A DNA stretch of 64,000 nucleotides from JAWKIW01 sp041394145 (GCA_041394145.1 JAWKIW010000021.1:26329-90328); one strand, 5' to 3'; counted from the first letter of the stretch, positions 1 to 8,431 are shown. Made by a program: numbers and translations. The notes: generated by a model not told the origin, from the letters alone.

Positions 1-15
1 GAACCGGTCGGCGCG

Positions 16-765
16 ATGCCCAAGACGGCCGAGCAGATCGCGGCCATGCGACGTGCTGGCCGTGTCGTCGCCGAGATGCACGAGCGCATCCGGGTCGCCA
101 TCCGTCCGGGCGTGACCACCGGCGAGCTCGACCGGGTGGCCCGCGACGTGATCGAGCGGCGCGGCGCCCGGTCGAACTTCCTCGGCTACCACGGCTTCCC
201 TGCGGTGATCTGCGCCTCGCCCAACGACCTGGTGGTCCACGGCATCCCCGGTGAGGTGGTGCTCGAGGAGGGCGACATCGTCGCCGTGGACTGTGGCGCG
301 GTGGTCGACGGCTGGCACGGCGATGCCGCCTTCACCGCTCCCGTCGGTGCCGTGTCGGAGGCGGCCGAGGCCCTCATCGACACGACCCACCGGTCGCTGC
401 TCGCCGGCATCGACCGGTTGCGGGCGAGCGGTCGGCTGGGCGACGTCGGCCACGCCGTGCAGACGGTGGTCGAGGCGGCCGGGTTCTCGGTCGTGCGCGA
501 CTACGTCGGCCACGGCATCGGTTCCGCCATGCACGAGCCCCCCGACGTCCCCAACTACGGGCGGGCCGGCACCGGGCCGCGACTGAAGGTGGGCGACGTC
601 CTCGCCGTCGAGCCGATGGTCAACGCCGGTGGTGAGGGGGTGCACCTCCTCGACGACGGGTGGTCGGTCGTCACCGACGACGGCTCGCTGTCCGCGCACT
701 GGGAGCACACCGTCGCCGTCACCGACGACGGCCCCGAGGTCCTGACGCGGGCCGACGTCGCCTGA
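16..765 (+). CDS. map: Methionine aminopeptidase, type I
   Basis: Removes the initiator methionine from nascent proteins in the cytoplasm, using a dinuclear metal centre. The 249-residue protein has the five metal ligands of the family: D92 and D103 (VDCGAVVDGWHGDA), H166 (GHGIGSAMHEPP), E199 (AVEPMV) and E230 (WEHTVAV). Its length is normal for a type Ia enzyme without an N-terminal zinc extension. It lies just upstream of infA and the S13-S11-S4-rpoA cluster, the usual actinobacterial position after adk, which would lie left of the window. The ATG at 16 is the only sensible start. The 15 bases before it show no clear ribosome binding site, so the gene may be coupled to an upstream gene outside the window. 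Confidence 0.96.
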   Translation: MPKTAEQIAAMRRAGRVVAEMHERIRVAIRPGVTTGELDRVARDVIERRGARSNFLGYHGFPAVICASPNDLVVHGIPGEVVLEEGDIVAVDCGAVVDGWHGDAAFTAPVGAVSEAAEALIDTTHRSLLAGIDRLRASGRLGDVGHAVQTVVEAAGFSVVRDYVGHGIGSAMHEPPDVPNYGRAGTGPRLKVGDVLAVEPMVNAGGEGVHLLDDGWSVVTDDGSLSAHWEHTVAVTDDGPEVLTRADVA

Positions 766-910
766 CCGTCCGCCGGTCATCGGGCCGAGGCGGTCCGGAC
801 GTGGCGGCCCGTGCCTCGCCGGCCTCCGACGACGACGCGATCCCCGTGGGCCCAGCCCAGATCGACGCCGGCCCGTCCGGCGTGACAGGCGGGGCCGTGG
901 CGGCAAGGAT

Positions 911-1669
911 GTGAGCATGCGGGACGTGAACCGAACGGTTCGTCGGGGCCGGCTGGGGGCGGTCGGCGAGGTCGCAGCGAGCGCATCGGCGGGAGCGGTC
1001 GGGTGGACGGCGCTGGAGTACGCGCTCCACCGGTTCGCCATGCACGAGCTGCGGGGCAAGGGCCTTGCCTCCCGTGAGCACCTCAAGCACCACGCCGACG
1101 TCACGTACTTCACGCCGACGTCGAAGAAGCTGCTGTCGGCGGCGGTCACCACCGCCGGCGTGCTCCCCGTGTCGTGGCGGGTGACCGGTCGACGACGCGG
1201 CGTTGCCTTCACCTCCGGCCTCATCGCCATGTACTTCGCCTATGAGGTGCTCCACCGCCGCACCCACACCCATCCACCCGCCACGGAGTACGGCCGGTGG
1301 ATGCGTCGGAGCCACCTGCACCACCACTTCGGCAGCCCGATGCGCAACTTCGGGGTGACCACACCGGTGTGGGACCGCCTCGTCGGCACCTACGACGAGC
1401 CGGGCGTCGTCACCGTGCCCCGTCGGATGGCGCCCGAGTGGATGGTCGACGCGTCCGGCGCGGTGCGCGCCGCCCATGCCGCCGACTACGTGGTCCGCGG
1501 TGGTGGTCGCCCCGATCCGGCCCTCCGGGCCCGGGACCACGACGACGCCTTCGCCAATCGGGCCCCGACCGTCGACAACGGGGATCACGTCGCCGACGAC
1601 GCGGAGGTCGACGACGCGTCGGTGACGGCGGTGGGCGGCGCGGCTGCTCCGGACATCGCGGCCCTCTGA
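911..1669 (+). CDS. Fatty acid hydroxylase / sterol desaturase-like membrane protein
   Basis: Likely a membrane-bound di-iron oxygenase of the fatty acid hydroxylase superfamily acting on a lipid substrate. The 252-residue protein carries the histidine clusters of the family: YALHRFAMH, REHLKHH, LHRRTH and RRSHLHHHF, interspersed with hydrophobic segments. The C-terminal 70 residues are acidic, low in complexity and outside the enzyme core. A GTG at 911 and an ATG at 917 are both possible starts. The gene sits alone between map and infA, an unusual insertion in a conserved translation neighbourhood. The substrate (fatty acid, carotenoid or hopanoid) cannot be read from the sequence. Confidence 0.75.
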   Translation: MSMRDVNRTVRRGRLGAVGEVAASASAGAVGWTALEYALHRFAMHELRGKGLASREHLKHHADVTYFTPTSKKLLSAAVTTAGVLPVSWRVTGRRRGVAFTSGLIAMYFAYEVLHRRTHTHPPATEYGRWMRRSHLHHHFGSPMRNFGVTTPVWDRLVGTYDEPGVVTVPRRMAPEWMVDASGAVRAAHAADYVVRGGGRPDPALRARDHDDAFANRAPTVDNGDHVADDAEVDDASVTAVGGAAAPDIAAL

Positions 1670-1697
1670 CCAGGTCGTTCGCGGGGTCGAGCCCCGG

Positions 1698-1727
1698 TTT
1701 GGATCGCGGCACGGGGCCCGGTAGGCT
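1698..1727 (+). promoter_or_regulatory. Promoter of the infA-rpmJ-rpsM operon
   Basis: A TTTGGA box at 1698-1703 and a TAGGCT -10 box at 1722-1727, 18 bases apart, lie about 80 bases upstream of the infA start. This predicts a leader of roughly 70 nt. The -10 matches the TANNNT pattern seen across the window. Confidence 0.5.
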
Positions 1728-1806
1728 CACCTTCTGCCTTGCGCCCGGTCGCGCCTCCGCGCGCCGACGGTGCCGGCGACCACCGGTCACGAGCAGGAGG
1801 ACCACG

Positions 1807-2031
1807 CTGCCCAAGCCCAAGGAAGACGCGATCGTGCTGGAGGGCACGGTCATCGAGCCGCTCCCGAACGCGATGTTCCGGGTCGAGCTCGAGAACGGCC
1901 ACAAGGTGCTGGCCCACATCTCCGGGAAGATGCGGATGCACTACATCCGGATCCTGCCGGGCGATCGCGTGCAGGTGGAGCTCACGCCCTACGACCTGAG
2001 CCGAGGGCGCATCACCTACCGGTACAAGTAA
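1807..2031 (+). CDS. infA: Translation initiation factor IF-1
   Basis: IF-1 binds the 30S A site during initiation. The 74-residue OB-fold protein has the hallmark stretches PNAMFRVELENGHKVLAHISG and LSRGRITYRYK at family length. No ATG, GTG or TTG is available at the expected N-terminus (the protein should begin (M)PKPKEDAI). Instead a CTG at 1807 follows a strong AGGAGG site at 1795-1800 with 6-base spacing, so CTG is called as the start. The next gene, rpmJ, begins 95 bases downstream in the same direction. The only alternative is a far upstream in-frame start that would add a long non-homologous extension. Confidence 0.93.
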   Translation: MPKPKEDAIVLEGTVIEPLPNAMFRVELENGHKVLAHISGKMRMHYIRILPGDRVQVELTPYDLSRGRITYRYK

Positions 2032-2126
2032 CCGACGTCGAACCGAGAGTCCGGGCCGGCACGACCGAGCTCCGGACCCGCCGGGGGAGTTCGCCCCGGT
2101 GATCCCGACCGCAGAGGAAGAGGGAG

Positions 2127-2240
2127 ATGAAAGTCCGTCCCAGCGTGAAGAAGATCTGTGAGAAGTGCAAGGTGATCCGCCGCCACGGGCGCGTGATGGT
2201 CATCTGCGAGAACCCGCGTCACAAGCAGCGGCAGGGGTAG
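2127..2240 (+). CDS. rpmJ: 50S ribosomal protein L36
   Basis: This 37-residue large-subunit protein begins MKVRPSVKKICEKCKVI. It is the zinc-binding (C+) form, with ligands C11, C14, C27 and H32. An AGAGGAAGAGGGAG purine run immediately upstream provides the ribosome binding site for the ATG at 2127. It lies between infA and rpsM, its standard place, with only 3 bases to the rpsM start, so co-translation is likely. Confidence 0.97.
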   Translation: MKVRPSVKKICEKCKVIRRHGRVMVICENPRHKQRQG

Positions 2241-2243
2241 GCC

Positions 2244-2624
2244 ATGGCACGCATCGCCGGTGTCGACATCCCCCGCGAGAAGCGGCTGGAGATCTCGCTC
2301 ACCTACATCTTCGGCATCGGCCGCACCACCGCGAACCAGATCTGCGACGGTGTCGGCATCGACAAGGACACCCGCGTCCGTGACCTGACCGACGAGGAGG
2401 TCAGCCGGATCCGGGCCTACATCGACAACAACGTCAAGGTCGAGGGCGACCTGCGCCGCGAGGTGTCCCAGGACATCAAGCGGAAGATGGAGATCGGCTG
2501 CTACCAGGGCCTTCGTCACCGCCGTGGGCTGCCCGTGCGTGGCCAGCGGACCCACACCAACGCCCGCACCCGCAAGGGTCCGAAGAAGACCGTGGCCGGC
2601 AAGAAGAAGGTCGGGAGGAAGTAG
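2244..2624 (+). CDS. rpsM: 30S ribosomal protein S13
   Basis: S13 sits in the head of the small subunit and contacts the P-site tRNA and the 50S bridge. The 126-residue protein begins MARIAGVDIPREKRLEISLT, has the helix-two-turn-helix region FGIGRTTANQIC, and ends in the basic tail KKTVAGKKKVGRK that reaches the tRNAs. Length and motifs are typical. It is followed after 2 bases by rpsK within the infA-rplQ operon. Confidence 0.98.
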   Translation: MARIAGVDIPREKRLEISLTYIFGIGRTTANQICDGVGIDKDTRVRDLTDEEVSRIRAYIDNNVKVEGDLRREVSQDIKRKMEIGCYQGLRHRRGLPVRGQRTHTNARTRKGPKKTVAGKKKVGRK

Positions 2625-2626
2625 GG

Positions 2627-3025
2627 ATGGCCAAGCCCAGCAGCGGCGGTCGCCGACCCCGCAAGAAGGAACGCAAGAACGTCACCCACGGTGTGGTGCA
2701 CATCAAGTCGTCGTTCAACAACACGATCGTGACCATCACCGATCTGCAGGGCAACACCCTGTCGTGGGCCTCGGCCGGAAACGTCGGCTTCAAGGGGTCC
2801 CGCAAGTCCACGCCGTTCGCGGCCCAGATGGCCGCCGAACAGGCTGCCCGCCGGGCCATGGAGCACGGCGTGCGCAAGGTCGACGTCGTGGTCAAGGGGC
2901 CGGGCTCGGGTCGCGAGACGGCGATCCGCTCGATCCAGAACGTCGGGATCGAGGTCACCGGCATCAAGGACGTCACCCCGGTGCCGCACAACGGGTGCCG
3001 CCCGCCCAAGCGTCGGAGGGTGTGA
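2627..3025 (+). CDS. rpsK: 30S ribosomal protein S11
   Basis: S11 is a small-subunit platform protein near the decoding region. The 132-residue product has the family core GVVHIKSSFNNTIVTITD, the KGSRKSTPFAAQMAAE segment and the C-terminal NGCRPPKRRRV. An ATG at 2627 follows the rpsM stop by 2 bases with an upstream GGAGG-like site in the rpsM 3' end. rpsD starts 1 base after its stop. Confidence 0.98.
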   Translation: MAKPSSGGRRPRKKERKNVTHGVVHIKSSFNNTIVTITDLQGNTLSWASAGNVGFKGSRKSTPFAAQMAAEQAARRAMEHGVRKVDVVVKGPGSGRETAIRSIQNVGIEVTGIKDVTPVPHNGCRPPKRRRV

Positions 3026-3026
3026 G

Positions 3027-3644
3027 ATGGCGCGCTACACCGGACCCAAGGCCCGCGTCTCCCGTCGTCTCGGCACCAACATCTGGGGCACCAAGGGAGA
3101 GTCGATCGCCCTCGAGAAGCGCCCGTACCCGCCTGGTGAGCACGGTCGCACCCGGCGCCGGGGCAACGTCTCGGAGTACCTGCTGCAGATGCAGGAGAAG
3201 CAGAAGGCCCGATTCACCTACGGCCTGTCCGAGAAGCAGTTCCGCAACCTCTACGAGGAAGCCGCCCGCCGACCCGGCGTCACCGGCGAGAACATGCTCC
3301 GGTTCCTCGAGCAGCGGCTGGACAACGTGGTGTACCGAGCCGGGTGGGCAGCCACCCGCCCACAGGCCCGTCAGTTCGTGGGCCACGGTCACATCTCGGT
3401 CAACGGCAAGCGCGTCGACGTGCCGAGCTATCGCGTCCGCAAGGGCGACGTCGTCACCATCCGCGACAAGGCCCGCCAGATGATCGTCATCCAGTGGAAC
3501 CGCGACGTGCTCGACCGAACCCCGCCGCCGTGGCTCGAGACCGGCGACGACGGCTACGCCGTCACCGTCCGGGAGCTCCCGCTGCGCGAGCACATCGACG
3601 TGCCCGTGCGCGAGCAGCTCATCGTCGAGCTCTACTCGAAGTAG
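3027..3644 (+). CDS. rpsD: 30S ribosomal protein S4
   Basis: S4 is a primary 16S rRNA binding protein that nucleates 30S assembly. In many bacteria it represses its own operon. The 205-residue protein starts MARYTGPKARVSRRLG and carries the S4 RNA-binding domain around residues 95-155 (LEQRLDNVVYRAGWA, GHGHISVNGKRVDVPSY). It has no N-terminal zinc-binding cysteine cluster (C- form). A GC-rich hairpin follows in the 105-base gap before rpoA. Confidence 0.98.
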   Translation: MARYTGPKARVSRRLGTNIWGTKGESIALEKRPYPPGEHGRTRRRGNVSEYLLQMQEKQKARFTYGLSEKQFRNLYEEAARRPGVTGENMLRFLEQRLDNVVYRAGWAATRPQARQFVGHGHISVNGKRVDVPSYRVRKGDVVTIRDKARQMIVIQWNRDVLDRTPPPWLETGDDGYAVTVRELPLREHIDVPVREQLIVELYSK

Positions 3645-3660
3645 TCCCCGTCTCCTCGGC

Positions 3661-3689
3661 GCCGACGGCCCCGTTCGGGGCCGGTCGGC
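3661..3689 (+). terminator. GC-rich hairpin between rpsD and rpoA
   Basis: GGCCCC at 3667-3672 pairs with GGGGCC at 3677-3682 around a GTTC loop. The stem extends by GCCGAC (3661-3666) with GTCGGC (3684-3689) across one bulged G. No U-run follows. It could attenuate or process the transcript between the ribosomal genes and rpoA-rplQ. Confidence 0.45.
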
Positions 3690-3749
3690 CGCCTCGTCCG
3701 CCCGTCACCGTCTTCAGATCCGCCCGAGCTTCTCCGAGGTAACACGCCC

Positions 3750-4688
3750 ATGCTGGTCATTCAGCGCCCCACCGTCGAAGCCGTGAGCGAAGAGGAGGGC
3801 AGCCGACAGCTGTTCGCCATCACCCCCCTCGAGCCCGGGTTCGGCCACACGCTCGGCAACTCGCTTCGCCGCACGCTCCTGTCGTCCATCCCCGGTGCCG
3901 CCGTCACCCAGGTCCGCTTCGACGACGCGCTCCACGAGTTCGACACCATCGCCGGCGTCACCGAGGACGTCACCGATGTGATCCTGAACCTGAAGGACCT
4001 GGTGCTGCGGTGCTACTCCGATGAGCCCGTGACGCTGCGCCTCGACGTCCGAGGCCCGGCCGACGTCACCGCCGCCGACATCCAGACCAACGCCGATGTC
4101 GAGATCCTCAACGCCGATCTTCACGTCGCCACCCTCAACGAGAAGGGGCGGCTCGCCCTCGACATCACCGTCGAGCGGGGCCGGGGCTACGTGTCGGCAG
4201 ACCGCAACAAGGCGTCGTCGACCATCGGCGTGATCCCGGTGGACTCGATCGTCTCGCCGGTGCGCCGGGTCACGTTCTCGGTCGAGCCGACTCGGGTCGA
4301 GCAGTCGACGGAGTTCGACCGCCTCGTGCTCGACATCGAGACCGACGGCTCGATCTCGCCACGCGAATCCCTCGCCTCGGCCGGTGCCACGCTGCGGTCG
4401 CTGGTGCAGCTCGTCGAGGAGATGAGCGACGAGCCCCAGGGCCTCGAGCTGGGCGAGATGGGCACCGTCGGTGGCGGCTCGCCCGATCTCGAGCTGCCCA
4501 TCGAGGATCTCGACCTCTCCGAGCGTCCCCGCAACTGCCTCAAGCGGGCGCAGGTCAACTCCATCGGGGAGCTGCTCGAGAAGACCGAGGACGACCTGCT
4601 CGCCATCACCAACTTCGGTCAGAAGTCCCTCGACGAGGTGATCCAGAAGCTCGACGAGCGCGGCCTGAAGCTGCGCACCCGGGACTGA
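3750..4688 (+). CDS. rpoA: DNA-directed RNA polymerase subunit alpha
   Basis: The alpha subunit dimerises to nucleate core RNA polymerase and contacts activators and UP elements through its C-terminal domain. The 312-residue protein has the N-terminal assembly domain (LEPGFGHTLGNSLRRTLLSS, about residues 25-45) and the C-terminal HhH domain (about 245-312; RPRNCLKRAQVNSIGELLEK). A short acidic linker lies between. It is slightly shorter than E. coli alpha. ATG 3750 begins MLVIQRPTVE. rplQ follows 27 bases downstream. Confidence 0.98.
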   Translation: MLVIQRPTVEAVSEEEGSRQLFAITPLEPGFGHTLGNSLRRTLLSSIPGAAVTQVRFDDALHEFDTIAGVTEDVTDVILNLKDLVLRCYSDEPVTLRLDVRGPADVTAADIQTNADVEILNADLHVATLNEKGRLALDITVERGRGYVSADRNKASSTIGVIPVDSIVSPVRRVTFSVEPTRVEQSTEFDRLVLDIETDGSISPRESLASAGATLRSLVQLVEEMSDEPQGLELGEMGTVGGGSPDLELPIEDLDLSERPRNCLKRAQVNSIGELLEKTEDDLLAITNFGQKSLDEVIQKLDERGLKLRTRD

Positions 4689-4715
4689 CCCGGCTGTCCA
4701 GGAGAGGTTGCCGTC

Positions 4716-5069
4716 ATGCCCGCCACCCCCAAGAAGGGCCGCCGCCTCGGCGGCGACGCCGCGCACCAGAAGGCCATGATGGCCAACCTGGTCGCCTCCC
4801 TCATCGCGGCTGAGGCCATCGTCACCACCGAGGCCAAGGCCAAGGCCATGCGCCCGGTCGCCGAGAAGATCATCACCAAGGCCAAGAAGGGCGGGGTGCA
4901 CAACCACCGCCAGGTGGTCGCCTTCCTGCGCGACAAGGAGATGGCCTCGAAGCTGTTCGACGAGATCGGGCCGCGCTACGCCGACCGTCCCGGTGGCTAT
5001 CTGCGGATCCTGAAGCTCGGGCCGCGCCACGGCGACAACGCGCCGATGGCCCGGGTCGAGCTCGTCTGA
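4716..5069 (+). CDS. rplQ: 50S ribosomal protein L17
   Basis: L17 is a large-subunit protein near the exit tunnel. The 117-residue product begins MPATPKKGRRLGGDAAHQKA and has the family segments LIAAEAIVTTEAKAKAMRPV and GGYLRILKLGPRHGDNAPM. AGGAGAGG at 4700-4707 precedes the ATG at 4716. The downstream gene truA begins 22 bases after its stop, the usual rpoA-rplQ-truA order. Confidence 0.98.
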   Translation: MPATPKKGRRLGGDAAHQKAMMANLVASLIAAEAIVTTEAKAKAMRPVAEKIITKAKKGGVHNHRQVVAFLRDKEMASKLFDEIGPRYADRPGGYLRILKLGPRHGDNAPMARVELV

Positions 5070-5091
5070 CCGCGCCACGGCGCTCGATGCC

Positions 5092-5844
5092 GTGGCCCGG
5101 GTGCGGCTGACCGTCGCCTACGACGGTCGCGGGTTCCACGGCTTCGCCGACAACCCGGGCGTCGCCACCGTGGCGGGCACGCTGTCCCGCACGATCGAGC
5201 GCGTCACCGGAACGGTGGTGGAGCTCACCGGCGCCGGCCGCACCGATGCCGGCGTGCACGCCTGGGGCCAGGTCGTGTCGCTCGACCTGCCGACGGGCAC
5301 CGAGCTGGAGCTCGTGCAACGAGCCATCAACAAGCTGTGCGGTCCGGCGTTGGTCGTGCGGGCGGCCGAGTGGGCCGACGAGGGCTTCGACGCCCGCTTC
5401 TCGGCGCGCTGGCGGCGGTACCGGTACACCATCGTCAACCGCCCGGTTCCCGACCCCTTCCTCGCCGCCACCGCCTGGCACGTGCCCCAGCCGCTCGACC
5501 TGCGGGTGATGACCCTGGCCTGCGACCCGCTGATCGGCGAGCACGACTTCTCGTCGTTCTGTCGGCGCCCCCGGGCCGCCGACGGGCAGGAGCCGCCGTC
5601 GCTGGTGCGCCGCGTGCTCGATGCCAGGTGGGAGGACGAGGGCGACGGCGTGCTGCGCTTGTGGATCACCGCCACCGCCTTCTGCCACCAGATGGTGCGC
5701 TCGGTCACGGGCACCCTGGTGGACATCGGGTCGGGCCGGCGCACGGCGGGGGAGATGACCGGCATCCTGCGCGCCCGCAGCCGGGCCGCGGCCGGCGGCG
5801 TCGCGCCGCCCCACGGACTGTGCCTGTGGGACGTGGGGTACTGA
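5092..5844 (+). CDS. truA: tRNA pseudouridine(38-40) synthase
   Basis: Converts uridines 38, 39 and 40 of the tRNA anticodon stem-loop to pseudouridine. The 250-residue protein carries the catalytic aspartate D52 in GRTDAGVHA, RWRRYRYTI and the C-terminal FCHQMVRSVTGTLVDIGSG block. A GTG at 5092 is the start, since the nearby ATG at 5087 is out of frame. There is no strong ribosome binding site, so coupling to rplQ translation is likely. Confidence 0.95.
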   Translation: MARVRLTVAYDGRGFHGFADNPGVATVAGTLSRTIERVTGTVVELTGAGRTDAGVHAWGQVVSLDLPTGTELELVQRAINKLCGPALVVRAAEWADEGFDARFSARWRRYRYTIVNRPVPDPFLAATAWHVPQPLDLRVMTLACDPLIGEHDFSSFCRRPRAADGQEPPSLVRRVLDARWEDEGDGVLRLWITATAFCHQMVRSVTGTLVDIGSGRRTAGEMTGILRARSRAAAGGVAPPHGLCLWDVGY

Positions 5845-5903
5845 GGGTGTGGGCGGAGCACCCACCCGGTCCTGGTGCCGTCCCGCCGGCTGAGCGACCC
5901 GAG

Positions 5904-5933
5904 TTGCCGCCGGGGGGACGCCACCCGTATCGT
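5904..5933 (+). promoter_or_regulatory. Promoter of rplM-rpsI
   Basis: TTGCCG at 5904-5909 and TATCGT at 5928-5933, separated by 18 bases, form a good housekeeping promoter about 85 bases upstream of rplM. The same TTGCCN/TATCGT combination is found before groES. The gap 5845-6016 contains nothing else recognised. Confidence 0.6.
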
Positions 5934-6016
5934 TGTCAGTCGCCCCAGCGGCCGGTCCGGTCGCGTGGGCACCCCAGCCGACGAGCACGACGGTGCTCGA
6001 GTCCGAAGGTGTGAGC

Positions 6017-6463
6017 GTGGGTACGTACTCCCCGAGAGCCAGCGAGATCGAGCGCGAGTGGTACGTCGTCGACGCCGAGGGCATGATCCTCGGCCGCTTG
6101 GCGACCGAGGTGGCCCGCCGCCTGCGAGGCAAGCACAAGCCCACCTTCGCCCCCCATCTCGACACCGGCGACCACGTGATCATCGTGAACGCCGACAAGG
6201 TCGTGCTCTCGTCGGGCAAGGCCGACAAGAAGATCGTGTACCGCCACTCCGGCTACCCGGGCGGCCTCCGCTCCCGCACCTACGCCGACCTGCTGGCCCA
6301 GCGACCCGAAGAGGCCGTGCGCCGGACCGTGCGCGGGATGCTCCCCAAGACCCGCCTCGGCCGGGCCCAGCTGCGCAAGCTGAAGGTCTACGCCGGGCCG
6401 ACCCACCCGCACGCCGCCCAGCAGCCCAAGCCCCTCGAGGTGGCCGGCGCCAAGGCCGGTTGA
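6017..6463 (+). CDS. rplM: 50S ribosomal protein L13
   Basis: L13 is an early-assembly 50S protein. The product (148 residues from the chosen start) has the family segments EREWYVVDAEGMILGRLATE, GKHKPTFAPHLDTGDHV and YRHSGYPGGL. The open frame extends upstream to 5933 but the extension has no homology. GTG 6017 is preferred over GTG 6011 because GAAGG at 6005-6009 is 7 bases from it. The C-terminus is a little longer than in E. coli. rpsI follows after 23 bases. Confidence 0.95.
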   Translation: MGTYSPRASEIEREWYVVDAEGMILGRLATEVARRLRGKHKPTFAPHLDTGDHVIIVNADKVVLSSGKADKKIVYRHSGYPGGLRSRTYADLLAQRPEEAVRRTVRGMLPKTRLGRAQLRKLKVYAGPTHPHAAQQPKPLEVAGAKAG

Positions 6464-6486
6464 CCTCACCTCACCAGGGACGAGCC

Positions 6487-6876
6487 ATGTCGAAGCCACT
6501 CATCCAGGCCACCGGTCGTCGCAAGCGGGCCGTCGCCCGCGTGCGCATCCGCCCCGGCAGCGGCCAGATCCTCGTGAACAAGCGGCCGGTCGCCGAGTAC
6601 TTCCCGTCGGAGACCCAGCAGATGATCATCACCGAGCCGCTGCGGGTCACCAACACCGCCGAGGTCTACGACGTCGACGCCACCATCGACGGCGGCGGCT
6701 TCACCGGCCAGGCCGGCGCACTGCGCCACGGCATCGCCCGGGCGCTCGCCGAGCTCGACGTCGAGATGCGACCCGACCTCAAGAAGGCCGGCTTCCTCAC
6801 CGCGACGCCCGCGAAGGAGTCGAAGAGCCGCGGCCTCAAGAAGGCCCGCAAGGCGCCGCAGTACTCCAAGCGCTGA
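6487..6876 (+). CDS. rpsI: 30S ribosomal protein S9
   Basis: S9's C-terminal tail contacts the P-site tRNA. The 129-residue protein has the conserved TGRRKRAVARVRIRPGSG start, the GGGFTGQAGALRHGIARAL core and the basic end KKARKAPQYSKR. CACCAGGGACGAGCC precedes the ATG at 6487. It forms a two-gene operon with rplM, with the expected product lengths. Confidence 0.98.
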   Translation: MSKPLIQATGRRKRAVARVRIRPGSGQILVNKRPVAEYFPSETQQMIITEPLRVTNTAEVYDVDATIDGGGFTGQAGALRHGIARALAELDVEMRPDLKKAGFLTATPAKESKSRGLKKARKAPQYSKR

Positions 6877-7006
6877 CGACTGCGGGCGACGCGTCCAGGC
6901 GGGGACAGGTCGACGCTCCTGGTCGCCCGATCGAGGAGCGGGACGGTGGGTCGGTCAGACCCGGGGGCTGACCCGGCGGAGGAGGTCGGGTACGGTTCGG
7001 CCCGCC

Positions 7007-8356
7007 ATGACGCTGTCGTTCGGGACCGATGGGGTTCGGGGGCCGGCCGAGGCCTTCACGCCCGCCTTCGTCCACGCGCTCGGTCGCGCCGCCGCCCGGG
7101 TGCTCGGGGGCGATCACGTCGTCATCGGCCGCGACCCACGGGAGTCAGGCCCCCGGATCGAGGCGCTCCTGGCCGCCGCCTTCGAGGCCGAAGGTTGCAC
7201 CGTGGAGCACCTCGGTGTGGTGCCGACGCCCGCCGTGGCGTGCCTCTCCGCCTCCGAGGCCGTTCCCGGCGCGATGATCTCGGCCTCGCACAACCCGTTC
7301 CACGACAACGGCATCAAGCTCTTCGCCCCGGGGGGCCTGAAGCTGGCCGACACCGTGGAGCAGCGGCTCTCGGCCGAGCTCGCTGCGCTGCGCCACGCCG
7401 ACGACGCGCTCGGATCGGCGGGAGCCGACGAGCCGGCGGCCGCGGTCGAGGCTCTCGTCGACCACGGTCGGGTCGAGCGCTACGAGCAGGCCGTGATGGG
7501 ATCGATCGACGGTCGCCGCCTCGACGGGCTCGAGGTGGTGGTCGACTGCGCGAACGGCGCCGCGTCGGTCGTGGCGCCCGACGTCCTGGAGCGGCTCGGG
7601 GCGCGGGTGACAGCCATCCACCACGCCCCCGACGGCCGCAACATCAACGAGGGATGTGGTTCCACCGACATGACCGACCTCCAGGCGAGGGTGGTGCGAC
7701 AGCGAGCCCACCTCGGGCTCGCCTTCGACGGGGACGCCGACCGCGTCCTGGCCGTCGACGAGCAGGGGCGGTTGATCGACGGCGATCAGCTCCTCGCCAT
7801 GCTCGCCATCGACCGACGCGACCGCGGGCTGCTCCCACACGACACCGTGGTCGTGACCGTCATGTCGAACCTCGGCTTCCGCCTCGGCATGGCCGACCAC
7901 GCCATCCGGGTGCTCGACACCAAGGTCGGCGACCGCTACGTGCTGGAGGCGATCGAGGCGGGCGGCTACGGACTCGGCGGCGAGCAGTCGGGTCACCTCA
8001 TCTTCCGGGACCTCGCCACCACGGGTGACGGCCTCCTCTCGGCCGTCCAGGTGCTCGACCTGCTCGCCCGCACCGGGCGGCACCTGTCCGACCTCGCCGA
8101 CTCGGCGATGGTCCGCCTGCCCCAGGTCCTGCGCAACGTCCGCGTCGCCCATCGGGATCCTGACATCGCGTCCCACATCGCCGGTGCCATCGCCGCCGAG
8201 GAGCTGGTGCTCGGCTCCCAGGGCCGGGTGCTGGTCCGCCCGAGCGGGACCGAGCCGTTGGTCCGGGTGATGGTCGAGGCCGCCGACCTCGGGCTGGCCG
8301 AGGCCGCGGCGGACCGTCTCGCGCGGGCCGTCGAGGCCGCCGCCGGCTCGGGGTGA
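7007..8356 (+). CDS. glmM: Phosphoglucosamine mutase
   Basis: Interconverts glucosamine-6-phosphate and glucosamine-1-phosphate on the route to UDP-GlcNAc and peptidoglycan. The 449-residue protein has the phosphoserine loop ISASHNPFHDNGIK (S94 predicted active serine), the Mg2+ loop FDGDADR, the sugar loop GGEQSGH and the phosphate-binding RPSGTEP. Length is typical. A TACGGT -10 box at 6991-6996 ends 10 bases before the ATG, so the transcript is probably leaderless or nearly so. glmS follows 157 bases downstream with its own promoter. Confidence 0.97.
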   Translation: MTLSFGTDGVRGPAEAFTPAFVHALGRAAARVLGGDHVVIGRDPRESGPRIEALLAAAFEAEGCTVEHLGVVPTPAVACLSASEAVPGAMISASHNPFHDNGIKLFAPGGLKLADTVEQRLSAELAALRHADDALGSAGADEPAAAVEALVDHGRVERYEQAVMGSIDGRRLDGLEVVVDCANGAASVVAPDVLERLGARVTAIHHAPDGRNINEGCGSTDMTDLQARVVRQRAHLGLAFDGDADRVLAVDEQGRLIDGDQLLAMLAIDRRDRGLLPHDTVVVTVMSNLGFRLGMADHAIRVLDTKVGDRYVLEAIEAGGYGLGGEQSGHLIFRDLATTGDGLLSAVQVLDLLARTGRHLSDLADSAMVRLPQVLRNVRVAHRDPDIASHIAGAIAAEELVLGSQGRVLVRPSGTEPLVRVMVEAADLGLAEAAADRLARAVEAAAGSG

Positions 8357-8431
8357 TCGCATCCGGCGGGGATCAGCCCTGCCGTCGCCGGGCGGCCGTG
8401 CGGGAGGGGTCGGTTCCCGCGGGGCGTGCCC

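Noticed and set aside
5933..6016. N-terminal extension of L13 from an upstream in-frame GTG
   Set aside because: The extra residues do not resemble any L13, and the GTG lies at the -10 box of the promoter. GTG 6017 has a proper Shine-Dalgarno distance.
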